In this document: one piece after another, positions 8,668 through 15,475 of the stretch | How positions within the stretch are numbered: position 1 is the first letter of the stretch | Layout of the letters: each line of letters begins with the position of its first letter | Origin: LZORAL124-50-18 sp051208045 | GTDB lineage: Bacteria; Pseudomonadota; Gammaproteobacteria; Pseudomonadales; Oleiphilaceae | NCBI GenBank assembly: GCA_051208045.1 | Contig: JBPJFY010000001.1 | Span: forward strand, 992,001-1,056,000 | Direction: 5' to 3' | DNA: 64,000 nucleotides | Program-made: the position numbers and the translations under genes | The notes under the pieces: generated by a model | Database searches by the model: none | What the model saw: the letters and a program-made list of their open reading frames with translations, nothing else | What the model was told of the DNA's origin: nothing

Positions 8668-9942
8668 GTGGAACAAAAAAATCTCCCACCATGCCGCCTT
8701 TTTTCACCCCTGCGCTCGCTGTATTTGTGTACTGCGCTGGTTTCGTTGTCTCAGGTTCCTGTGGCCCAAGCGCTGGAGCTGGCGGAGGGGTTGAACCTCT
8801 CGGCCTACGCCTCTCTGGGCGCCAGTCGGATCAATCGTGATGATGTTCAGTATTTTGATTCCCAAGGCGACTGGAGCTTTAAAACCGATACCATTCTGGG
8901 GGCACAGCTGCAATATCAGTTTAACAGCAATTGGTCCTTTACATCGCAAGTGGTATCCCGGGGCTTTAATCTGGATGACGCGGATGACTTTGATCCGGTC
9001 CTCGGCTGGATCTTCGTAAGTTACCAGCTGTCGCCGGAAGTGCGCATTCGAGCCGGTCGCATGCGAACGCCGTTTTACCTCTACTCAGAATCTCTGGAAA
9101 TCGGGTACAGTCACCCATGGGTGCGACCACCCGTAGACACCTACACCCCTCTGTTACGTCCCATGTCCAATTTTAACGGTGCCGACGTAACGATGAACCT
9201 GGACGCGGGTGAAGTAAACCTGGATGTGCAAGTCTTCGGTGGGGTGTTTAAAGGGGAGTATTATGCCTTTGACCTGCGATTTGAGCCAGTGTGGGGAGCG
9301 AACGTTATTGCCAACTGGGAAGGCATCACCTTTCGCTATGGGGCCACCTTCGCGATAACCGATGCTTCCAGTACTGACCTGGACCCTATTGTGGATGCCT
9401 ACCGGCAGTTTGCCGCACTGGACCCGATTTTCAGTGAGCTTGCGGACTCCCACTCGACGGAAGAGGAATTGTTTCAATACCATGGCTTTGGCCTGCAATA
9501 TGAGTGGAATAATTTCAGTCTCGTCACTGAGCAGTTTGCGATTCTGGGGCCGGACAAAGACTTCGCCAATGATGCCTACGGCTGGTACCTGTCATTGACC
9601 TACAGCTACGACCGCTATTTGCCCTATGTCGTGGTAGGGCACCATAAGAATATTTTTGCCGATGATATTGATAACCTGATTGCTCAGAGCAAGCAGATTA
9701 TCCCGGTCGGTGCAGTACCGCAGTTGGATGCACTTCGGGACCTTGACCAATTTGTGTCCGATGATTTTGATGATGGCGGGTACAGTTATACCGTGGGTTT
9801 GCGAATTGATGTGCGCCATAATATGGCCCTCAAAGGTGAAATCCAGTATTTCGACTCCAATTCCCATCTTCGGGAGTTTCGCACCTCATCACCCAAAGAG
9901 GGCGCTACTGCTGTCAGCTTTGTATGGGATATGGTGTTCTGA
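8668..9942 (+). CDS. Outer-membrane beta-barrel (porin-like) protein
   Basis: 424 aa from the GTG at 8668, which has GGATAT upstream; TTG at 8632 would add 12 residues. A signal peptide ends at VAQA. The mature part is rich in alternating polar/aromatic strands (SFTSQVVSRGF, YQLSPEVRIRAGRMRTPFY, YSYTVGLRIDV) and ends in Phe (VWDMVF), the classic BAM recognition residue. Length and strand pattern suit a 16-18 strand barrel. The next gene overlaps it by one base (TGATG) and encodes a small PstS-like protein, so the pair may act on phosphate or another anion; this is inference. Specificity cannot be told from sequence. Confidence 0.8.
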   Translation: MEQKNLPPCRLFSPLRSLYLCTALVSLSQVPVAQALELAEGLNLSAYASLGASRINRDDVQYFDSQGDWSFKTDTILGAQLQYQFNSNWSFTSQVVSRGFNLDDADDFDPVLGWIFVSYQLSPEVRIRAGRMRTPFYLYSESLEIGYSHPWVRPPVDTYTPLLRPMSNFNGADVTMNLDAGEVNLDVQVFGGVFKGEYYAFDLRFEPVWGANVIANWEGITFRYGATFAITDASSTDLDPIVDAYRQFAALDPIFSELADSHSTEEELFQYHGFGLQYEWNNFSLVTEQFAILGPDKDFANDAYGWYLSLTYSYDRYLPYVVVGHHKNIFADDIDNLIAQSKQIIPVGAVPQLDALRDLDQFVSDDFDDGGYSYTVGLRIDVRHNMALKGEIQYFDSNSHLREFRTSSPKEGATAVSFVWDMVF

Positions 9943-10397
9943 TGGCCACATTTCGCATCGCGCACTTTTCATGGCTCCTGGTCGGTCTGCTCACCCTGCT
10001 GGCAGGTCCCGTGTCTGCGGATCTGGTAATCATTGTGAATCCAGCCAATCCGGTTCAGTCGCTTACCGAGCGCGAAGTCAAAAAGCTGTTCATGGGGCGT
10101 ATTCGTATGTTTCCCGAAACAGAGTTGGAAAGCCAGGTCGTGGATCTGCCGGATGAAAATCCGCAGTTTGAAGCCTTGTATGGGGGATTGATTAATATTA
10201 CTGCCGTCAAATTAAGACGTTACCGTGCCAGCTATTTGTTCAGTGGTAAGGGGAATGTGCCTGTTGAACAAAACTCCATGGAAGCCGTGTTGCAGTACGT
10301 GGCAGAAAACCCCTCCGCCATTGGGTATGTGGAATTAGAGGCCATGGATAGCCGCGTCAAGCCGGTTTTTGTGTTGTCCGGCCCCGCAGCCAATTGA
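9942..10397 (+). CDS. Small PstS-like periplasmic substrate-binding domain protein
   Basis: 151 aa from the ATG that overlaps the stop of the porin gene (TGATG), so the two are translationally coupled. Signal peptide residues 1-26 (cleavage after VSA). The mature part resembles the first lobe of PstS-type phosphate-binding proteins: LVIIVNPANPVQSLTEREVKKLFMG, then VEQNSMEAVLQYVAENPSAIGYVE. At about 125 mature residues it is much shorter than true PstS (about 320), so it is a single-lobe relative of the kind often annotated as phosphate ABC transporter substrate-binding protein without an ABC transporter nearby. No pstCAB genes are present here. Confidence 0.8.
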   Translation: MATFRIAHFSWLLVGLLTLLAGPVSADLVIIVNPANPVQSLTEREVKKLFMGRIRMFPETELESQVVDLPDENPQFEALYGGLINITAVKLRRYRASYLFSGKGNVPVEQNSMEAVLQYVAENPSAIGYVELEAMDSRVKPVFVLSGPAAN

Positions 10398-11027
10398 TTA
10401 GCCGGGCAGGCTGTGGGCGTATTGCCACAGCGACCAGGCAAGCAACCACATAATCAACCAAATGATACCATCCAGTATTTTCCACGTCATCGGACGTGTA
10501 AACCATGGGGCCACGAGACGCGCTCCGATGCTCAGGCTGGAAAACCAGAGCACCGAGGCGACACAGGCTCCCAGCGCAAACCACCAGCGCCCGGGATCGC
10601 CAAATTGACTGCCAACACTGCCCAGGAGCACTAGCGTATCCAGGTATACGTGGGGATTGAGCAGAGAAATCGCCAGTGTGGTCAATATTGCGCGCTTACG
10701 GGATTGAAATAGTTTGCCGTCGGTCGCCAGTCGCTGTTCCGAAAACATGCTGCGAAGCGAAAGTGTACCGTACAGAAACAGGAATATCGCGCCAAAGATT
10801 GAGGCGTAGTAAGCCAGTCCCGGGATCTGTTCGATGAGCATACGCATGCCGGCGATGCCTGCCACAATCAGCAAAATATCCAATGCGGAACAGGTCGCTG
10901 CAATGGCGAGACTGTGATTGTTCCGAATACCGTTGGTGAGCACAAACGCGTTTTGTGCGCCAATCGCACTGATCAGGCCTGCGGTGGTCAAAAATCCTTT
11001 CATAACTGCGCCAGTAATCTCAAACAT
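10398..11027 (-). CDS. argO: Arginine/lysine exporter, LysE/ArgO family
   Basis: 209-aa inner-membrane protein with about six helices. The family signature GAQNAFVLTNGI is at residues 23-34 and the LLNPHVYLDTLVLLG segment near 121-135. LysE/ArgO proteins export basic amino acids. The gene is divergent from argP, encoding the LysR regulator that activates argO in E. coli, which supports the specific name over a general LysE label. The 104-bp AT-rich gap between the two starts is the likely ArgP control region. Its stop lies immediately next to the stop of the converging PstS-like gene. Confidence 0.92.
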   Translation of the reverse strand: MFEITGAVMKGFLTTAGLISAIGAQNAFVLTNGIRNNHSLAIAATCSALDILLIVAGIAGMRMLIEQIPGLAYYASIFGAIFLFLYGTLSLRSMFSEQRLATDGKLFQSRKRAILTTLAISLLNPHVYLDTLVLLGSVGSQFGDPGRWWFALGACVASVLWFSSLSIGARLVAPWFTRPMTWKILDGIIWLIMWLLAWSLWQYAHSLPG

Positions 11028-11131
11028 AACTCACCTGAAAAACTAATGTAATTCCTATGACAGGAGTGTATCGATTGGGTGATAATTAGAAAAATTAATA
11101 AATATGAATAAAGATAAGAGAAATTAATGAG

Positions 11132-12007
11132 ATGGATTTAAAGGGGGCTGAAGCGCTGGCTGCCATTGTGCGAGAGGGGGCTTTTGACAAAGCGGCTGAT
11201 CGTCTGTGCATCAGTCAGTCAGCCGTGTCTCAGCGTATTCGTCAGCTGGAGCAGACTGTCGGGCAATTGTTAATCGTGCGTTCGCAGCCACCCGTGCTAA
11301 CCGAGGCGGGCAAGGTTGTCATGCAAGGCTACCGGCAAATTGAGTTGATTCAGAGGGAGATGGAGAAAAACCTTGGGCTGCGGGAAGGAAAATCCCGGCA
11401 GAAAGTCGCCATTGGGACAAATGCGGATAGTCTCGCATTGTGGTTGCTGGATGCGCTGCAACCGACGCTCGACAAGACCCGCCTGCTTCTGGATCTTCGG
11501 GTAGACGATCAGGAAACCACACATGAACTTCTGCGCCGGGGAGAGGTGATCGGATGCATCACAGCGCAGGATAAGGCGGAAAAAGGGTGTAACTGTTTCC
11601 CGATTGGTGTCATGACCTATCGTTGCCTTATCTCGCCTTCGTTTCGTCAACGCCACTTCGCGCTTGGCGTGACTGCGGACGCGATTGCCCAAGCCCCCTG
11701 TGTGGAGTTTAACGAAAAAGACACGCTGGAGCGTCAGTACCTGTCGAAATGGTTCGGGCTGGAAGCACCCAGGCAGGTACACCGGATTCCTTCGACCGAG
11801 ATGTTCATGAGCTTCATTGAAAAAGGCAATGCCTGGGGGTTGGTGCCGGATATGCAGTCTGTGGAAGCTCGCCAACAGGGCAAGGTTGAGGAGTTGGTGC
11901 CTGAGCAAACCATTCAGGTGCCCTTGTATTGGCACATCTGGAACCTCAAGACGGCACTGAATCGTGAGTTAACCCAGGCGATCACGCGCTTTGGTCGGTG
12001 TTTCTGA
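11132..12007 (+). CDS. argP: LysR-family regulator ArgP (IciA)
   Basis: 291 aa, the usual LysR length. The N-terminal winged HTH spans residues 1-60 (GAFDKAADRLCISQSAVSQR); the effector domain follows from about 90. Divergence from argO and the sequence pattern fit ArgP, which activates the arginine exporter in response to arginine and is antagonised by lysine. The gene is monocistronic: a terminator hairpin follows at 12034-12065. The divergent spacer is AT-rich with several T-N11-A candidates, as expected for LysR sites, but none stands out. Confidence 0.9.
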   Translation: MDLKGAEALAAIVREGAFDKAADRLCISQSAVSQRIRQLEQTVGQLLIVRSQPPVLTEAGKVVMQGYRQIELIQREMEKNLGLREGKSRQKVAIGTNADSLALWLLDALQPTLDKTRLLLDLRVDDQETTHELLRRGEVIGCITAQDKAEKGCNCFPIGVMTYRCLISPSFRQRHFALGVTADAIAQAPCVEFNEKDTLERQYLSKWFGLEAPRQVHRIPSTEMFMSFIEKGNAWGLVPDMQSVEARQQGKVEELVPEQTIQVPLYWHIWNLKTALNRELTQAITRFGRCF

Positions 12008-12033
12008 GAGAAAGTTGACCGGCGAGGCATTAA

Positions 12034-12065
12034 AAAAACCCGGGGAACAGGTTCACCGGGTTTTT
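12034..12065. terminator. Bidirectional terminator between argP and rpmG
   Basis: AAAAACCCGG and CCGGGTTTTT arms (10 bp) around a 12-nt loop that itself contains GAAC/GTTC. A T run follows on both strands, so it can end argP (+) and rpmB-rpmG (-). Confidence 0.85.
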
Positions 12066-12087
12066 CGCGTTGGAAGCAAAAGCCGAA

Positions 12088-12243
12088 TTACTTGATTTTC
12101 GCTTCTTTATACATCACATGCTTGCGAATGGTCGGATCAAACTTTTTGATCTCCATTTTTTCAGGCATGTTTTTCTTGTTCTTGGTGGTCGTGTAAAAAT
12201 GACCTGTGCCAGCGGATGATACCAATCGAATCTTATCGCGCAT
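12088..12243 (-). CDS. rpmG: 50S ribosomal protein L33
   Basis: 51 aa, start MRDKIRLVSSAGTGHFYTTT and end KHVMYKEAKIK, a textbook L33 of the zinc-free type (no CxxC pairs). AAGGAG sits 6 nt before the ATG. It lies 10 nt after rpmB in the conserved rpmB-rpmG order and shares its promoter. Component of the large ribosomal subunit near the E site. Confidence 0.97.
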   Translation of the reverse strand: MRDKIRLVSSAGTGHFYTTTKNKKNMPEKMEIKKFDPTIRKHVMYKEAKIK

Positions 12244-12253
12244 ATCTGGCTCC

Positions 12254-12490
12254 TTAAATCTTCTCGCCGCGGGCTTTCAGTTCTGCCAGAACTGTTTCAA
12301 TACCCTTCTTGTCAATGATGCGCATGCCTTTGGTAGATACACGCAGTTTTACGAAACGCTTTTCACCTTCAACCCAGAAGCGGTGTGTCTGCAGATTCGG
12401 CAGAAAACGACGACGGGTTTTGTTGTGTGCGTGAGAAACGTTGTTTCCGGTTACCGGGCGCTTACCCGTCACCTGACAAACTCTAGACAT
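12254..12490 (-). CDS. rpmB: 50S ribosomal protein L28
   Basis: 78 aa from the ATG at 12490, preceded by GGAGG; an in-frame ATG at 12535 has no ribosome binding site and extends beyond the family start (MSRVCQVTGKRP). Basic, with the family pattern NNVSHAHNKTRRRFLPNLQ. First gene of the rpmB-rpmG operon, transcribed from a good sigma70 promoter about 245 nt upstream. radC lies upstream on the same strand, an arrangement widespread in gammaproteobacteria. Confidence 0.97.
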   Translation of the reverse strand: MSRVCQVTGKRPVTGNNVSHAHNKTRRRFLPNLQTHRFWVEGEKRFVKLRVSTKGMRIIDKKGIETVLAELKARGEKI

Positions 12491-12735
12491 TATATTCTCG
12501 CCTCCAACTACTTTAGTAACGTTTAAAAATTTCACGGTTCTTTCACCAGAGCGGTGTATTGGAAGACCGAATCTGGTGCTTTTTTCAGCTTTATCCGGCG
12601 AACATCATGATGATATTCAGCGGGATAATAATCTGGTTTAATCAGGAGTCGGGCCTGAACGTTCTGCCGATTCCGACAGTAACATTCCCCGGTTCAGCAA
12701 ATCCAATTCGCCGGACCTCCCCCAAAGAGCGCAAT

Positions 12736-12764
12736 TTTATACCAGAAAGCCTGTTAAATAGCAA
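12736..12764 (-). promoter_or_regulatory. Sigma70 promoter of rpmB-rpmG
   Basis: On the minus strand: -35 TTGCTA (12764-12759), 17-bp spacer, -10 TATAAA (12741-12736). It starts right after the radC stop and leaves a leader of about 240 nt before rpmB. The leader has room for a regulatory structure, but I see no clear one. Nothing else is visible in the 12491-12735 gap. Confidence 0.65.
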
Positions 12765-12766
12765 AA

Positions 12767-13441
12767 TTAAATTAGCTGTTTTTCTGCCAGGCTGACGACT
12801 TTGTGATCCGCGACAATCATGTGATCGAGCAGGTTAATGTCAACGGTTGCCAGCGCACTCTTGAGTGTCCGAGTAATGGCGATATCAGCGGAGCTGGGTT
12901 CCGGTTGCCCGGAGGGGTGGTTGTGTACGGCGATCACTGATTTGGCATTGTACAGGAGTGCCTGTTTCACCACTTCCCGGGGATAGATGGATGCACTGTC
13001 GATGGTTCCCTGAAAGAGGATATCAAACGCAAGGACCTGATTCTGGGTGTCCAGGTAGAGGCAGCCAAACTGTTCGTGTGGGAGGTTGCGCATATGGCAC
13101 TGCAGATAGGCTTTGACGCAGTCCGGCGAGTTTACGGCATTCGCTTTGCTCAGGCTTTCCTGCAGATAGCGCCGGGTGAGTTCCACAACGGCCTGAAGTT
13201 GAGCGTACTTTGCGCTGCCCAGCCCCGGCATCATGACAAAATCCGGTTGGCTGGCGCTCAATAGTGCATTGAGGCTGCCAAAGTGTGACAAGGTGTCTCG
13301 CGCCAGCTCTACCGCGCTTTTTCCTCGCACGCCAGTGCGCAGAAAGATGGCCAGCAACTCGGCATCACTCAGATAGCCTGCGCCAAATTTCAGGAGTTTT
13401 TCTCTTGGCCGCTCTCCCTCAGGCCAATGCTTGATTGACAT
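12767..13441 (-). CDS. radC: RadC-family JAB/MPN domain protein
   Basis: 224 aa from the ATG at 13441 (AAGG 9-12 nt upstream); the ATG at 13450 lies directly on that AAGG. Residues 1-100 hold a helix-hairpin-helix-like region (LSDAELLAIFLRTG, MPGLGSAKYAQLQ); residues 100-224 hold the JAMM metalloprotease-like domain with the VHNHPSGQPEPSSAD zinc motif. The cellular role is unsettled; the old link to DNA repair is weak. The chromosomal position next to coaBC and rpmB is the conserved one, so this is the core copy and not a mobile anti-restriction paralogue. Confidence 0.93.
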   Translation of the reverse strand: MSIKHWPEGERPREKLLKFGAGYLSDAELLAIFLRTGVRGKSAVELARDTLSHFGSLNALLSASQPDFVMMPGLGSAKYAQLQAVVELTRRYLQESLSKANAVNSPDCVKAYLQCHMRNLPHEQFGCLYLDTQNQVLAFDILFQGTIDSASIYPREVVKQALLYNAKSVIAVHNHPSGQPEPSSADIAITRTLKSALATVDINLLDHMIVADHKVVSLAEKQLI

Positions 13442-13546
13442 ACCCTTCATCCTTGAAGTGAAATTTTCTAATGGGGGTGGTATCTTAGCGCAAACTTGCC
13501 CACCGTTACACCAATTACATCACGTTCACTGAGACGGGAAATGTAT

Positions 13547-14785
13547 ATGAATCAATCAGGCCGCATCATCGTCGCCATCACCGCAGGCATTGCTGCTTAT
13601 AAATCTGCTTTTTTAGTGCGGGAGCTGGTCAAACACGGATTTGAAGTCCAAGTGGTCATGACCGAAGGTGCCAAGGCGTTTATTCAGCCCTTGACGTTGC
13701 AGGCGTTGTCCGGAAAATCGGTTCGGGACAGTTTGCTCGATCCTCAGGCGGAGTTAGGCATGGGGCATATCGAACTCGCGCGCTGGGCAGATTTGATTGT
13801 TGTTGCGCCGGCAACAGCGGACATGATCGCCCGTGCCGCTAATGGCCTGGCCAATGATTTACTCAGTACCCTGTGTCTTGCTGCGCGATGTCCGGTCGCA
13901 TTTGTGCCTGCGATGAATGAAATGATGTGGCAACACCCCGCGACGCAGAAGAACCTGCGCACTTTGCAGACATTTTCACCCCCCGCCGAAAATCTCATCT
14001 GGGGGCCGGCGGAAGGGCCTCAGGCCTGTGGCGATGTGGGCCCGGGACGAATGCTTGAGCCCGAAGATATTCTTGCCCGGGTGCAGGCATTCATGGCCAT
14101 ACAGCGTGGAAATGCGCAGCCCCTTTACGGGCAGAAGGTTGTCGTGACAGCGGGGCCAACCCGTGAAGCCATCGACCCCGTGCGATACATCAGTAATCAC
14201 AGTTCCGGTAAAATGGGCTATGCGGTGGCCTCCGCATTTTGCCGGGTTGGCGCGGAGGTGGTGCTGATTTCCGGGCCCACTCAGTTGCCGTGCCCGGCGG
14301 GAGTGACGCGCGTGGATGTGGTGTCTGCTCAGGAAATGCATGCAGCGGCGATGGCAGCGGCGAAAAATAACTGTGCCATATTTGTAGCGAGTGCTGCCGT
14401 GGCGGATTATCGACCGGACCTGGTGGCCGATCAGAAAATCAAAAAAACACAGGACGCCATGGCCATTCAGCTGGTGAAGAACCCGGATATCGTGAGTGAT
14501 GTGGCCGCACTGGAGAACAAGCCATTCACGGTGGGGTTTGCCGCGGAAACACAGGCTGTTGAAACCTATGCGCGCGACAAGTTGCAGCGTAAAAACCTCG
14601 ATATGATCGTCGCGAATGATGTGTCTGTGGCGGGAATTGGCTTCAACAGTGATGACAATGCGGCCATGCTCATCTGGCCGGACGGGCAGGAATCCTGTCC
14701 GCAGCAAAGCAAGGCTTCCCTGGCTGAGTCCATCGTCATGCGAGTACTGAGATTGATGGGGCATGAATTGCCAAAAATACGCTAA
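13547..14785 (+). CDS. coaBC: Bifunctional phosphopantothenoylcysteine decarboxylase / synthetase
   Basis: 412 aa from the ATG at 13547 (GGGAA 6 nt before); ATG at 13541 is also possible. The N-terminal half is the FMN-dependent decarboxylase CoaC (ITAGIAAYKS, PAMNEMMWQHPAT, and the catalytic-loop Cys in QACGDVGPGRM). The C-terminal half is the synthetase CoaB (TAGPTREAIDPVRYISNHSSGKMG dimer region, KKTQ with the catalytic Lys, KNPDIV). It joins cysteine to 4'-phosphopantothenate with CTP and decarboxylates the product in CoA synthesis. Followed by dut, the usual order. Confidence 0.96.
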   Translation: MNQSGRIIVAITAGIAAYKSAFLVRELVKHGFEVQVVMTEGAKAFIQPLTLQALSGKSVRDSLLDPQAELGMGHIELARWADLIVVAPATADMIARAANGLANDLLSTLCLAARCPVAFVPAMNEMMWQHPATQKNLRTLQTFSPPAENLIWGPAEGPQACGDVGPGRMLEPEDILARVQAFMAIQRGNAQPLYGQKVVVTAGPTREAIDPVRYISNHSSGKMGYAVASAFCRVGAEVVLISGPTQLPCPAGVTRVDVVSAQEMHAAAMAAAKNNCAIFVASAAVADYRPDLVADQKIKKTQDAMAIQLVKNPDIVSDVAALENKPFTVGFAAETQAVETYARDKLQRKNLDMIVANDVSVAGIGFNSDDNAAMLIWPDGQESCPQQSKASLAESIVMRVLRLMGHELPKIR

Positions 14786-14793
14786 ACCTTGAA

Positions 14794-14829
14794 GGCTCAT
14801 CACTGGCTGAGGGCTTATTACCGGCTGAG
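14794..14829 (+). repeat. Two-unit 18-bp tandem repeat
   Basis: GGCTCATCACTGGCTGAG and GGCTTATTACCGGCTGAG, adjacent, differing at three positions, all C/T; a further GGCT begins a third unit. Lies in the 97-bp gap between coaBC and dut. No coding or obvious hairpin role is visible. Confidence 0.7.
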
Positions 14830-14882
14830 GGCTCTCTGAACAGTAACCAAAATTTTCGTAAACAAACGTTGGATCGCGTGGA

Positions 14883-15338
14883 ATGAAGAGACTGATAGAA
14901 ACCAAAATTGTGAACCCGCTGCTGGAAACCTATGGATTACCGGAGTATCAGACGCCTGGGTCAGCGGCCCTGGATCTGATTGCCTGTGTGGAATCGCCCA
15001 TAGAAATACCGGCGGGCGGCAACTGTTTAATTGGCAGCGGATTGGCGGTAAACATACAGGATCCCGGATTAGTTGCGGTTGTTGCCAGTCGCAGTGGTCT
15101 CTGTTTGAAGCACCAGATTCGTGTCGGGCAGGGCATGGGGGTCATCGATAGTGATTACCATGGCGAGATCGGAGTGATTCTGCAAAATGACGGCTCTGAG
15201 TCCTACCAGGTGCAGCCGGGTGACCGTATTGCCCAGTTGCTGTTCATGCCCGTAGTTCAGGTGGGATTGAAGCTGGTAGATACGTTTACGACGCAAACGG
15301 AGCGTGGTGAGGGTGGATTTGGCTCAACCGGCAAATAA
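14883..15338 (+). CDS. dut: dUTP diphosphatase (trimeric dUTPase)
   Basis: 151 aa, cytoplasmic trimer hydrolysing dUTP to dUMP and PPi. The five family motifs are present: GSAALDL; SRSGLCLKH (motif 2); GVIDSDYHGEI with the catalytic Asp (motif 3); GDRIAQLL (motif 4); RGEGGFGSTG at the C-terminus (motif 5). The region between motifs 2 and 3 (IRVGQGMG) departs slightly from the common VLGNLVG form. Downstream of coaBC in the conserved order. Confidence 0.96.
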   Translation: MKRLIETKIVNPLLETYGLPEYQTPGSAALDLIACVESPIEIPAGGNCLIGSGLAVNIQDPGLVAVVASRSGLCLKHQIRVGQGMGVIDSDYHGEIGVILQNDGSESYQVQPGDRIAQLLFMPVVQVGLKLVDTFTTQTERGEGGFGSTGK

Positions 15339-15475
15339 AACGCGCGATTATTTTAGCGCGGCAGGTTTCTAATTTTAAAAGCTTTTCTATACTTCAGTGA
15401 GGGATAACGTATTTGAGCCGGGGCTCTGCACGTATCGAAAAACCTTCCTACAGGATGAAAAGGCACTGAGCGCTA

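Noticed and set aside
13976..14905. 309-aa minus-strand ORF antisense to coaBC
   Set aside because: Overlaps coaBC entirely and has His-rich, low-complexity sequence of shadow type.
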